Shown here piece after piece: positions 23,439 to 34,573 of a DNA stretch of 64,000 bases (position 1 is its first letter; the number at the start of each line of letters is the position of its first letter). The stretch spans positions 34,522,853 to 34,586,852 of the forward strand of contig OX387183.1 in NCBI GenBank assembly GCA_947561395.2. Direction: 5' to 3'. This stretch comes from Buxus sempervirens (taxonomy: Eukaryota > Streptophyta > Magnoliopsida > Buxales > Buxaceae). The notes below the pieces were generated by a model, which saw only the letters and a list, made by a program, of their open reading frames with translations, did no database searches and had not been told where the DNA came from. Position numbers and translations under genes: made by a program.

Positions 23439-24020
23439 AAAACCTTTGGTTGGTCCTTTTCTCCAATCAAATCAAAAATTTGTGGGACATTTGGAAGCCC
23501 TAGAATATTCAAAAAAAAAAAAAGAAAAAAAAACCTTTGTTTGGTCTCGAGAACCAATCAAATCAAAAATTTGTGGGACACTTGGAAGCCCTAGAATATT
23601 CCAAGAAACCTTTGTTTGGTAACGAGTACCAATCAAATCAAAAATTTGTGGGACATTTGGAAGCCCTAGAATATTCCAAAAAAAAAAAAAACCTTTGTTT
23701 TGTCATGAGAACCAATCAAATCAAAAATTTGTGGGACACTTGGAAGCCCTATAATATTCTAAGAAACCTTTGTTTGGTCACGAGTACCAATCAAATCAAA
23801 AATTTGTGGCACATTTGGAAGCCCTAGAGTATTCCAAAAAAAAAAAAAAACCTTTGTTTGGTCACGAGAACCAGTCAAATCAAAAATTTTTGGGACATTT
23901 GGAAGCCCTAGAATATTCCAAAAAAAAAAAAAAAACCTTTGGTTGGTCACCAGTATCAATCAAACCAAAATCTTGTGGGACCTTTGGAAGCCCTAAAATA
24001 TTCCAACAAAAAAAAAAGGA
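23439..24020. repeat. Hairpin minisatellite before T1 gag (7 units, ~75-92 bp)
   Basis: Each unit reads CCTTTGTTTGGTCACGAG..., CAATCAAATCAAAAATTTGT, then a hairpin TTTGGAA - 11-base loop - TTCCAAA, then a variable A run. Units 2 and 4 have CTTGGAA opposite TTCCAAG or TTCTAAG, so the closing pair changes on both sides. Open frames here are repeat by-products. Confidence 0.9.
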
Positions 24021-24174
24021 AAAATATAGAAAAAAAACAAATAAATCCGGACTAGTATTCACCTAACTCACTTATCTACATTTATAGGTGTGACTAGGAT
24101 TAAATGGGGGCTGACATGTTTCTTTGTTTTTCCTTCCCCAGGTATACATACTTGCAATCATTGCTCACGTGACC

Positions 24175-26390
24175 AGATCCAAAGCTCGAGTAATGAATAC
24201 TGAAGAGAATCAAGCTCAAGCCACCGTTCCCATCCAGGACTTTGCTTAGCTGCAAGAGTAAGTGGCCGGACTGGCCAAGATGCTAGGAGATTTACTGGCG
24301 GCTCAGGCCCAACAGGCCCAGGCCCAAAACCAAGCCTCAACTTCCCATCAAGCACCACCACCTTAAGCCTACATTCTACCTCCAACTCAACCCATACCTG
24401 AGCCCACTTCTGAACCAGTCCCTGAACCTATCCTGATAAGGGAAAATACTGTGGAGTATGAAAAAGAGATGGAAAAGGAAAGAACCAGGGAGGAGATGGA
24501 AAGGAAACTCCTACATAAGATCGAGAGGATCCAAGAAGAACTCAAGGAGGTAAAAGGGGGAAACAGTTATGGAGGCACCACCTTCGACGACCTGTGCATA
24601 TACCCGGATGCATGCCTACCGGCAAAGTTCAAGTGCCCGGACTTCGATAAATATGATGGCACGGGCTGCCCAATGAGCCATTTGAAACTATACTGCGGGG
24701 CTTTGTGCCAGTTTGGCCGGGATGACGGCATACTGATCCAATTCTTTTAGAGGAGTTTAACAGAATCGGCTCTGAAGTGGTTTGCCACGGTGGACCATGG
24801 AAGGATCAGAAGATGGAAGGACTTGGCCGATGATTTCCTGGACCAATACAAATTTAACTCAGAGATCGTGCCAGATTGGTATGACATGATGAGGATGAGT
24901 AAGGGTAAAGAGGAATCTGTAAGGCAATATGCCAAGAGGTGGAGAGAGGTTGCCTCCGAAGTCAGGCTGCCTATGTTGAAACCCGAGATGATCTCAACGT
25001 TTGTGGGTATACTGGGGAAGCCCTTCTACAACCATATGGTGGGTCAGATTACCACCAATTTTGCAGCCTTGGTACAGGTGGCTGACTGGATCGAGGAAGG
25101 GGTTAGGTCAGGAAAACTCATTGATTACTCTACTTTGGCCGGACAATCAGATTCCTCCACCTTCCTGGCACAGAAGAAAAGAATTGGGTTCAAGAAGAAC
25201 GGGGCAAGAAAAGAAGGAGAAGTGAACTTGGTGCAAGCTCCCCCTTCTAAGAGGCCACTCAACATTAATGTGTCTGCACCCCAACAGGCCGAGCAGGCCG
25301 AGCAGTCGTATCAGACCCCACTCAATGTCATTTTCTCCTCCTCCGTGCCTGCGAATCAGAGGAGGGCTTTCACTAAGGAAGAGAAGGATGCTTGGATGGC
25401 AGCAAGGAGAAGCAAAGTTTTTACCCCCCTTCCAGTGTTTCTTTCCCAACTGTTACCAACCCTGCTGAAAGGGGAGTATGTGACCCTGAAAGAGCCCAAC
25501 CCAAATGCCTTGAAGGGGAGGAATTTTGATCCGGCAGTCACTTGTGACTTTCACATGGGTGCACCGGGGCACTCTACAGACACTTGCTGGATTCTGAAGC
25601 ACGCGGTTCAGGATCTATTGGATCAGAAAGCCCTGGTCTTTAATACTGCTGCACCTCCCCCGTCAGGAAATGATATTGGGCAGAACCCTCTGCCTTATCA
25701 CAATGGGGCGGGCCCTTCCAACTCCATCACTGCCATATCCTCTACGAGAAGGGCCTTTGACCCATCTCAATTGATAGCTCCCATAGGAACCTCAGTTAAG
25801 GTCCGTTTCTTCCAAGAGAAAGGGGAGGATGAAATTAATGTCATCTCCCAGAAAAATGATCATGCTGCTGAGGATATTAGCTCCTCCTTGAACCGGGTCT
25901 CCTCCCTCATGGCCCAAATAAACATTGCAAGCCCTCCTTTGGTCTTCAATTGTAGTCGACCCACTTATTCTCCATCCTAGCCATCAAAAGCTCCCTTGGT
26001 CATCCAATGTGACCCCACCACAGTATCCGTTACTCCTTCTGTTCCAACAGTTTCCAAGTAGCTTCTACCTTTGGTGGTAAATGTTCCACCTATCTGTAAT
26101 ATTCAAAAACCAACTCCTACATCCTGGTCCAAGCGCCAACCGCTGGTGATCCATGTCCCAAAACTTGCCTATTCTGAGTCAGCTGTACCATGGAACTACA
26201 GCGGGGGAATGATCATGAACCAGAACCAGGAATAGGTGAACCTCATGACGAGGTCAGGGAGATGTGTAGAAGGCAAAGAAAAAGAAACAGAGGTGGAGAA
26301 GGAGAGAAAAGAAACAGAAGAAAACAAAAAAATGAAAGGAAAAACCAAAGTAGGAGAAGACATCACCTAGGATGCAGGAAATGAGGCATC
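24175..26390 (+). mobile_element. T1 gag region
   Basis: The N-terminal part has a Gln/Pro-rich spacer and a charged coiled-coil-like stretch (MEKERTREEMERKLLHKIER). The conserved capsid-like core follows (FKCPDFDKYDGTGCPMSHLK, then WKDLADDFLDQYKFN and VRQYAKRWREVA). Near the end is a zinc-knuckle-like CDFHMGAPGHSTDTC. The closest relative in the window is T2 gag at 61838-64000. The protein would package element RNA in the cytoplasm. The region is broken. Confidence 0.9.
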
Positions 26391-26519
26391 AGACCTCATA
26401 AAAATAATAAAAAAGAGTGAATTCAATCTTGTCGATCAGCTAAACAAAGTCCCCGCCTAGATTTCAATATTGTGCCTTTTGCTAAATTAAGAAAAGCACA
26501 GGGACGCATTATTAAGGGT

Positions 26520-27950
26520 GCTCCAGAGTGCACATGTATCCCAGCCTAAGGATCCGGACCAACTAGGCAAAATGGTTGGTCAAATCTTGTCACACAATGT
26601 GATAAGTTTCTCCAAAGGTGAGATAAGCCTAGGTGGGTGCTACCATGTTGACCCTTTGCACATCACAGTGCTTTGCAAGGGCAGTATGTGGCACGGGTTT
26701 TAATTGACAATGGATCGGCATTAAATGTCTGCCCATTAATCACTTTTGCCAAACTTGGTCTGGATCAGTCAAAGATCAAGCAGAATGGGAGGATTGTGAG
26801 GGCTTTTGATAGCTCTAAGACACACTCCCTAGGGGAGATTGAACTGCCGGTCACAATTGGACCGAATATCTTCAACATCACATTTGAAGTGATGGATATC
26901 CCCGCAGCCTTCAATCTGCTCCTAGGGAGGCCGTTGATACATTCGGCTAGGGCAATACCATCCACACTTTACCAAAAAGTGAATTACATAAGAGGCAAAG
27001 GGTGATAACTGTCCTAGCTGAGAATTTGGTGCCTCTCATTGTGTCACCTGATGTACCCTTTATAAATGTGGAATTAACTGTCGACAAGATTGCGTTCCAC
27101 TAGTTTCAATTTGAAACAGTCAATTTCATACTTGGGGGGTGTGAGAAAAAAGAAGAGAAAAGGACTACTACAGAGAAAATGGTAAGGAAAGTGATGGAAA
27201 AATACCACTTTCACCCCGGGAAAGGCCTGGGAATTAATTTGCAGGGGATGGTGGAGCCAATTAGGGCAAAGAAGCTGGTCCCTAAAGTAGGGTTGGGATT
27301 TAAACCTAGAGGACGGAGAAGGATGAAGCATGAAGAAGGAGAGAAAAGAAGTAAAGGAAAATTCCTTCACTTAAAGGAAAATTTTCCTAAACCCTCATAT
27401 ACAATCCAACTGTCTCCTCCCATGGATCAGTCCAAACCCCCGTACCGAAATGTCAATCCTTTCCAAAAGCCATTAGTTCCGACCCTGCAACCCTATAACC
27501 CATCTCCTACAATTGAAACAGTGGGCGGGCCTGGGCCACAGCCAGAGCAGCAGACGAACTTCTTCGAAGATGTTGGGGCTTTCTTCGCCATGATTGAAGG
27601 TGAAAGGACCGGTGACAATAAGGATCTGCCGTTCATTGATTGGGCAGCAGTGAAGATTCTAGATGAGGTTATATCTGGATTGGGCCCCGTGGCAGAAAAG
27701 GGCAGTACAACTCATCCGGTGATGATGGCATCAGATTCAGGGTTTGAGGAGCAAGCTTTCCCCATTTCCCCGGCTCTTGAAAAATTTATATTAAACAATT
27801 GGGAGGAAACTCCCCTTACTTTTGAAGCAGCGTTTGTTTGGCAAACAGACGCGGCTTCCAAAAAAAAACTCCATCAGTGGAATGCCATTTCCCTAAAGGT
27901 CCTAATGAGCCTTCGTCTTCAGGGAAAGTTTGTTTAGAAGGCTCACAAAA
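26520..27950 (+). mobile_element. T1 protease and G-patch region
   Basis: The retropepsin core is visible as VLIDNGSALNVCPL (D-N/T-G-S-A active-site loop), with the later ...FNLLLGRPLIH flap/C-terminal motif. It is followed at about 27190-27330 by a glycine-rich G-patch-like segment (GKGLGINLQGMVEPI, VGLGFKPRGRR), a domain common after protease in Tat elements. The rest is a low-complexity linker to RT. The region is broken. Confidence 0.82.
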
Positions 27951-28059
27951 AACCTAAAAAGATTTTTCTATTTTTTCTAGAAAATTTGATTTTTTCAAAA
28001 AAGTCCAAACTATTTATGAACCATACAAGCAAACAGAGTTAGATCAAGTTGAATATGAC

Positions 28060-29560
28060 TTCAACCTTGAGCTCGACTTTGACCTCATGGGGATCGAAGA
28101 AGAGACTGAGGTCAAAGAAGAAGACCCTCCAAAGGAAATTGAATATCAATTGGAGCGTCATGAAAGGGGTGTACAACCTAATATTGAGGAGACCATCTCA
28201 ATAAATCTTGGGACCAAAGATGACCCAAAAATAGTGAAAATCGGGGCATGCCTGTCTGATGTGTAGCGTGATGAAATAACACGGTTCTTGGCAGACTATA
28301 AGGATGTGTTAGCTTGGTCGTATCGGGACATGCCGGGGTTGGACACTGACATGGTGGTGCACAAGTTGCCAATTTTGCCAGGGGTCAAGCCAATCAAGCA
28401 GAAGCTGAGAAGATTGAAACCTGAATGGACCTTGAAGGTCAAGGACGAAGTGGTCAAGAAATTCCAAGCAGGATTTTTGGCAGTCTCCACGTACCCCGAG
28501 TGGCTCGCAAACATAGTGTCGGTACCAAAGAAGGATGGGAAAGTCAGAATGTGTGTGGACTATAGAGATCTGAGCAAGGCAAGCCCAAAGGATGATTTTC
28601 CGCTTCCATACATCGACATCTTGGTGAACAATACTGTGTTACATAGCCTGTTCTCATTTATGGATGGCTTCTCTAGGTACAATCAGATCAAGATGGCTAA
28701 GGAAGATTAAGAGAAAACAGCGTTCATCACACCTTGGGGCACTTTCCACTATACTGTCATGCCATTTGGGCTCAAGAATGCCGGGGCAACATACCAGCGG
28801 GCCATGACAGCACTATTTCATGACATGATCCACAAGCAGATGGAGGTCTATGTGGACGATATGATTGCCAAATCATGCAAAGAAGAGGACCACTTGATCA
28901 ATCTAAAGAAGGTGTTTGATCGACTCAGAAAGTATAGTTTACGGCTTAACCTGGCTAAATGCTTCTTTGGGGCTACATCAGGGAAATTGCTGGGATTTAT
29001 AGTGAGCCAAAGAGGAATTGAGATTGACCCGGCTAAAGCCAAGGCCATAATTGAAATGCCATCAATCAGAACGGAGGAGGTTCGTGGTTTTCTTGGAAGA
29101 ATTCAGTACATAAACCGATCCATAGCACAACTCATTGCTATCTGTGAACCAATTTTCAAGCTTCTAAGAAAGGATAATCCGACGGTTTGGAATGAGGATT
29201 GCCAGCAGGCCTTTGATACAATAAAGAAATATTTGCTAAATCCACCTGTGCTAGTGCCACCAACTCCAGGAAGACCATTGATTCTGTACTTGTCAGTATT
29301 GGAAACATCGATGGGATGTGTCTTGGGGCAGCATGATGAGACTGGTAGAAAGGAAAGGGCAATATATTATCTGAGTAAACAATTCACAGAATATAAAGCC
29401 AAGTACTCACCGTTGGAAAAGACTTGTTGTGCTATAGTGTGGGTAACTCAGAGGCTAAGGCATTACTTCCTTAGTCACTCCACATTATTGATATCCCGGA
29501 TGGACCCTCTGAAGTATTTGTTTGAGAAAACCAGCACTAACTGGTAGAACAACAAAGTGG
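28060..29560 (+). mobile_element. T1 reverse transcriptase and first RNase H
   Basis: RT shows the Ty3/gypsy series: VSVPKKDGKVRMCVDYRDLS, the SFMDGFSRYNQIKM block, TPWGTFHYTVMPFGLKNA, and the catalytic YVDDM at about 28849. The first RNase H follows (LYLSVLETSMGCVLGQHDE, AIYYLSKQFTEYKAKYSPLE, and the HYFLSHSTLLISRMDPLKY end). The protein would copy element RNA into DNA. The region is broken. Confidence 0.92.
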
Positions 29561-29587
29561 TAGCTGTTACTATCCGAGTTTGACCTC

Positions 29588-30022
29588 ATGTACATCACTC
29601 AGAAGGCAATTAAGGGTCAAGCCATTGCTGATCACCTAGTTGCACATCCTTTGCCAGAATACCAACTTTTGAAGACTAATTTTCCTGATGAAGCAATTTT
29701 GTTTACTGAAGAGGAGGAAAGTGAAAGCTCTTGGCAGATGTTCTTCGATGGGGCCGCCAACATGAATGGAAATGGAATAGGGGTAGTCTTGGTTAAACCA
29801 GATGGTTCACACATCCCGATCGCAGTAAAGTTGAGATTCCAGTGCACAAATAACATTGCGGAGTATGAAGCGTGCATAATTGGGTTGCAAGCCGCCATAG
29901 ACCATGAAGTGGAGGAACTTGACGTATACGGAGATTCGAGTCTTATCATCTTCCAAACAACTGGTGAATGGAAAATCAAGGATCACAAACTAATCCCCTA
30001 TCACCAGTATTTGGAAGAATAG
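29588..30022 (+). mobile_element. T1 second (archaeal-type) RNase H
   Basis: A second RNase H domain is visible as WQMFFDGAANMNGNGIGVVL, NIAEYEACIIGLQAAIDH and ELDVYGDSSLIIFQ, carrying the D-E-D catalytic pattern. Having two RNase H domains is the diagnostic trait of the Tat lineage. Confidence 0.92.
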
Positions 30023-30053
30023 CACAAAATTTACTCGAATTTCCTTCAACTAT

Positions 30054-31460
30054 ATGCCAAGGGCCAAAAATCAGTTTGTGGATGCTCTAGCAACATTGGC
30101 TTCCATGGTCAGCATGCCAGAAGGGGTAGACATCAAGCCACTGGAAATTGAGGTCAGAGATGAACCGGCTTACTATCTTGTTCTAGAGGGAGCACCAGAA
30201 GAGGAAGCACCATGGTTTCAAGACATCAAAAATTTATTGAACAATCGGAGTCTGCTAGAAAATGTCACTTCTGCTGAGAAAAGGACAATACAGAGGTTGG
30301 CCGGTCAATACCTACTAAGTGGTGGACAGTTGTACAAGAGATCACACAATGGCATTCTACTCAGATGTATTGCCAAGGCTGAGTCAGAAAGGTTGATTGA
30401 GACTGTACATGGAGGAGTTTGTGGACCCCATATGAATGGACACATGCTTGCAAAGAAGATTCTGAGGTTGGGATACTATTGGTCGACAATGGAGCACGAT
30501 TGCTATGTACATGTCAAGAGGTGTCATCAATGTCAAATGTATGCGGATAACAAGCATGCAGCACTAAGTGAATTGCACAACATGACGTCACCATGGCCCT
30601 TCTCCATGTGGGGCATAGATGTCATCGGCATGATTTCCCCCAAGGCATCGAACGGGCACAGATTTATCCTGGTAGCAATCGACTATTTTCCGAAGTGGGT
30701 AGAAACAGCTTCATATGCAAACATCACAAGCAACCATGTTATTAAGTTTTTGAAGCATAATATCATTTGTCGCTATGGACTGCCAAGGGCCATAGTATCA
30801 GATAACGCTTCAAATATTAAGAACAAGGATATGAAGAAGTTGTGTGAGCAATTCCAGATTACCCATCATAAGTCCGCTCCATATAGGCCAAAGATGAATG
30901 AGGCAGTAGAAGCAGCAAACAAAAACATAAAGAAAATCATTCAGAAAATGGTATTGAGTTACAAAGATTGGCACGAAATGCTACCACTTGCTCTACATGC
31001 CTACAGAACCTCAATCCGGACTTCAACTGGGGCATCCCTGTATTCCCTAGTCTATGGGATGGAAGCAGTTCTGCCAGTGGAAGTAGAAATCCCATCACTT
31101 AGAGTGCTCATGGAAGCTGAATTGGAAGAAGCTGAATGGATACAGTCAAGACATGATCAACTCAATTTGATAGAAGATAAGCTTTTGAAGGCGCTTTGTC
31201 ATGGTCAATTGTATCAGAAGAGAATGGCCAGGGCTTACAATAAGAAGGTGAAGCCCAGAACTTTCCAGGAAAGGAATTTGGTTCTAAAGAAAATTCTATC
31301 GTTTTTGGAAGACCCTCGTGGTAAGTTCAAGCCAAATTGGGAAGGGCCTTATGTTGTCAAGAAGGTCCTGTCAGGGGGTGCACTCATCTTAACAAAAATG
31401 GATGGAAAGGATTTTCCTGAGTCAATTAACTTTGATGCAGTAAAAAGGTATTTTCCTTGA
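30054..31460 (+). mobile_element. T1 integrase
   Basis: The N-terminal HHCC zinc finger is visible (HGGVCGPHMNGHM ... CHQCQMY). The catalytic core has GIDVIG, IVSDNAS and NEAVEAANKNIKKI, giving the D,D-35-E set. The C-terminal domain ends GPYVVKKVLSGGALILTKMD and FDAVKRYFP, typical of Tat integrases, with no chromodomain. This frame is long and among the better preserved parts of T1. It would insert element DNA into chromosomes. Confidence 0.92.
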
Positions 31461-32409
31461 ATGAATATTACTAGGAAATGATCCGATTTTTCTTTATTTC
31501 CTTCAAATTTTAATCCCTAGTTTAGCCAAGTCGAGCCGGTTCGTTTCTTTGATAAACCTAAACTGGACTTACAGTCTTATACTGGGGCAAAAAAAAAATG
31601 GGGCAAAAAGAAAAAAAAAGAAAGAGAAATGGCAAACGAAAGCCAAGGAAAAAGAAATAAGCAAAGTTTGGGGAATCAAGGTTATATACATCATGACTGT
31701 AAGTCCAGTTGACCTATTCTCATGGTTGAAAAATTTTGAGCCTTTAACACCCTTTCATTCATAAACTGAGCCTAGCCTTTGTTTCGTCCTATTTCTAAGC
31801 CCTCAGTGATCTTAGTATGTTCATTCAAATTTCAGAGTAAGATTGGTGATGACGGAATGCAAAAGCCGGCTCTAGTGAAAACCGTAATTGGCGCTAGGGG
31901 CAATATTGGCAAGAAAAGAAAAAAAAGAAGAAGAAAAAAAATAAAATAAAAAATCAGAGGTTGAGTTGATCATGTGATCCAAGCTTGAAATTAGCACGAG
32001 TACTGAGACTGAGTAGATTGGGAATAACGGGGTTGAGCATGGAGGAAAAGCCATTTGTGGAGGACTCTAAAGGTCCTAAGATAGACGGATTTGATCTCTC
32101 CCTATTATTTGGATTACCCCTTTTCATTATTCAACTTGATTTCAATTCCTTTAATTGTGTGTGATTAAGTGTTTTGGACAAAAATTCAAAAAATAATAAA
32201 ATACAAAAAAGCAAAAAAAACTATATTTTGGCCAGTGATGAGAAATCAAATACTTTTCATAAAACCTTCGTTTTTTACAAGCATCTGAGAATTCTGAGGC
32301 CAATAGTATAAAAACTTATTTTTGAATAAAATCCTTTGTCTTTCCACTATTGGAGTTTGCTTCAATACAAAGGTATGGAAAAAACTAAAAGTGCAGGAAA
32401 AAAGAAAGG
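31461..32409. other. T1 spacer between pol and the antisense genes
   Basis: Non-coding, with A-rich runs near 31590-31660 and 31910-31950. The two gene sets converge here, so their 3' ends and polyadenylation signals are expected in this interval; none is decisive by eye. Confidence 0.6.
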
Positions 32410-34178
32410 CTAGTCTCTATCCCCTAGCCGCTTCTCAAGCTTCCGAATCCGAGCTGCCTGAGCTGCAATAACTCCAGAAGCCCCCTTTGCATCCGGATCG
32501 CTCAAAAAGGATATGACTTCATCTGAAAGTGACTGCCTGATCCTCATGCCTCTAAGGTTGGCTAAAGCATCTTGGTGCTTCTGCCGTAGCACTCGGACTT
32601 CAAAACAGCGAGCCTGCCTCTGCTCCTCAAGTTGCTTTTCCATAGCAAGACGACGGGATACTTGCTCTTCAAGTTGCCTCTCCAGATCAAGGCTTCGTAT
32701 CCTAAGCTCCTGGGCCTCTTGTACCCATATCTGCTGAAGTCGCTTATGAAATGCTCTTTCGGACTCCAAAATGTCTTCATAAGTAGGGGCCAAAACTGCA
32801 AGAGGATCCTCGGGTACTGGGGCTTGACTCTGAATCTGCTCCTTGATCCAGAAAATGTAGTCCTTCACATGGGACTCTGAGAAGACTGAGCCTCGCATGA
32901 AATGAACATAGGACCATTCCCTCATCAACCAAGCGTTCAACTTCATGGTGGTGGGAGAAAGTGGCCCAAGGTAATCCTCATATCCACTTGGGGTTATAAT
33001 CCCCTGGGTTGCTCTGAACTGCCGAAGAACTTGCAAGGGGAGGTAGAGTACAGCATATCTCAAACTCGCCAGAACCAAAAAGTTGCTATCTCTAAAGCTG
33101 ATCACGGTCTCTGCATTGGGTTGATAAGTACCAGGCCACCTCACCTAATCATCCTGGAGTGTATCCAAGAAAGAGAACCAACCCTGTTTGCCCCCTGGAA
33201 TGTCAGGACACCCCCGGTTGCTCATCAAGACCGGAACCTTCATGCTTAGAAAGAAATGCTGGTTAATCTCTTCAATTTGACTCAGGTAGTCAAGTAACCA
33301 AAGCTGCAGAAGGGGAGAAATATTTCAATGTATTGTAGAAAAAAAATAAAAAAAAGAAGAAAAAAGAAGAAATAAAAAGAAAAGAGAAGGAATTTTACCT
33401 ACAGGATGGGGGCACATGACAGGAAGCGCTTCTTCTTCCTGTGATAGCAGTCGGTCAAGGCCTGGTACATCCCTGCCAAAATCATAGGGACCAATCTCTC
33501 CTGCTCCCTAACTTGACAAACGACTGAGATTAGGGCCAAGTCAACTTCATCATCATCTCGTGGGAAAAGTAGTTGGTTGACCACTATCAGGGTCAAGGCA
33601 TTAAATCTAGCTTCCTTGTTTTCCCCCCTTAAGAGCTTCTCAGTCAAAAAAGACTTGGATAAAGTCAAAAGGGTGTCAGAATCCCCTAAATCCTTCTTTC
33701 CTATGCCCAAAAAGGTGGAAGCCTTTTTCTTGTAGCTAGGCTTAAGAGGTGGGTTCACTACTTTCTCTGCAAACCTCAAGCCCAGGATGGTTTCAACCTC
33801 TTCAATGGTTTGGGTCATCTCCTTGTCTCCAAAATGAAAAAGGTTCAAATCAGGAACCCAATGCCCAATCATGGCCTCAATAATTTTCCACTTGAATGGG
33901 ATGGACGGGATGAGCAAGGTGTGACCTAGGTGAATAGTGTCCCATCTAATCTCTTCATCAAGGGTCATAAAGTTAACCCACCTAGTGTAGAATGAATCTA
34001 CGGGGTTGTACCTAGTGAGATTAGGGGGTTTTGCTCTAAAAGGTTGTTTTGCAGGGGAGGCTACGTGGACAGACAATAATGGGGTAGAGGATGATCCGGA
34101 GGCCATTAGGGATGATCGGAGCTTGCTCAGAATCAATGGGAGGAGGAAAGAGGCGAAAAGGGGGTTTTCTAAACTCAA
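32410..34178 (-). mobile_element. T1 antisense gene a (DUF7745-like plus coiled coil)
   Basis: Antisense to pol. The first block (34178-33399) has MASGSSSTPLLSVHVAS, then WDTIHLGHTLLIPSIPF and WVPDLNLFHFGDKEMTQTIE, which resembles the DUF7745 domain seen in extra genes of plant gypsy elements. A GT-AG intron of about 100 bases with a strong pyrimidine tract separates it from the second block (33304-32410). That block ends in a long coiled coil (LDLERQLEEQVSRRLAMEKQ and onward). Extra antisense genes, some spliced, are a known trait of Tat elements; their function is unknown. This copy is not fully intact. Family assignment is from memory. Confidence 0.75.
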
Positions 34179-34215
34179 AAACTCGTAAAAATGACTTAAA
34201 TCCCGAGGCCAGTTG

Positions 34216-34385
34216 CTTTTATAGCATGTTTTAATATATCCAAAATATCAGGTCGGATACAAAAGGTCCTGTTCTTATCCGATGAAAAATGTCGGATACA
34301 AAAGAGACTGTTTGTATCCGACATGTCATGTCGGATACAAAAAGATTTTAATGTATTCGATCTGATATGTCGGATACAAAGAAAA
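34216..34385 (-). promoter_or_regulatory. Promoter of antisense gene a: TATA box and inverted repeats
   Basis: TATAAAAG on the minus strand (34216-34223) lies about 40 bases upstream of the first ATG of gene a. Directly upstream is a cluster of GTATCCGAC/GTCGGATAC pairs, including the nearly perfect TTTGTATCCGACATG...CATGTCGGATACAAA. The stem is the same as in T1 U3 and leader, so all three places may share a binding factor. Confidence 0.75.
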
Positions 34386-34573
34386 AAGCAGAAAAAAAGA
34401 GAGGAGGAAAAATCCGAATTTTTCACCTGTATACAAGTTTAAATTGCACAAAAATGAGAAGAAAAAGAAGAAAGAGAGAGGGGAACAAGAGAGAATGAAT
34501 AAAAAAGTTTTTTTTATATATATGCAAGTCTCGTTTATACAAGGGTAATGTAAACAATGTAAATCCTAATCTC

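Larger units (their letters stand above)
21147..24174 (+). other. Remaining LTR and untranslated leader of T1
   Basis: Non-coding leader between LTR and gag. It holds a ~148-bp tandem repeat, a section homologous to the T2 leader (GCATGGCTATGAAAAGAGTG at 22181 and TGTGTAGCTTGGCGCAACGA at 22309), an inverted-repeat cluster and a hairpin minisatellite. It ends in a pyrimidine tract and acceptor-like CAG at 24139-24141 just before gag. Confidence 0.8.

Noticed and set aside
23537-24066. Overlapping open frames with repeated NQSNQKFVGHLEALEYSKK
   Set aside because: Translation of the T1 leader minisatellite, which lies in untranslated sequence before gag.
24158-24385. Minus-strand open frame opposite gag, and other antisense frames within pol
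   Set aside because: Shadows of the gag-pol reading; no independent promoter or family resemblance.
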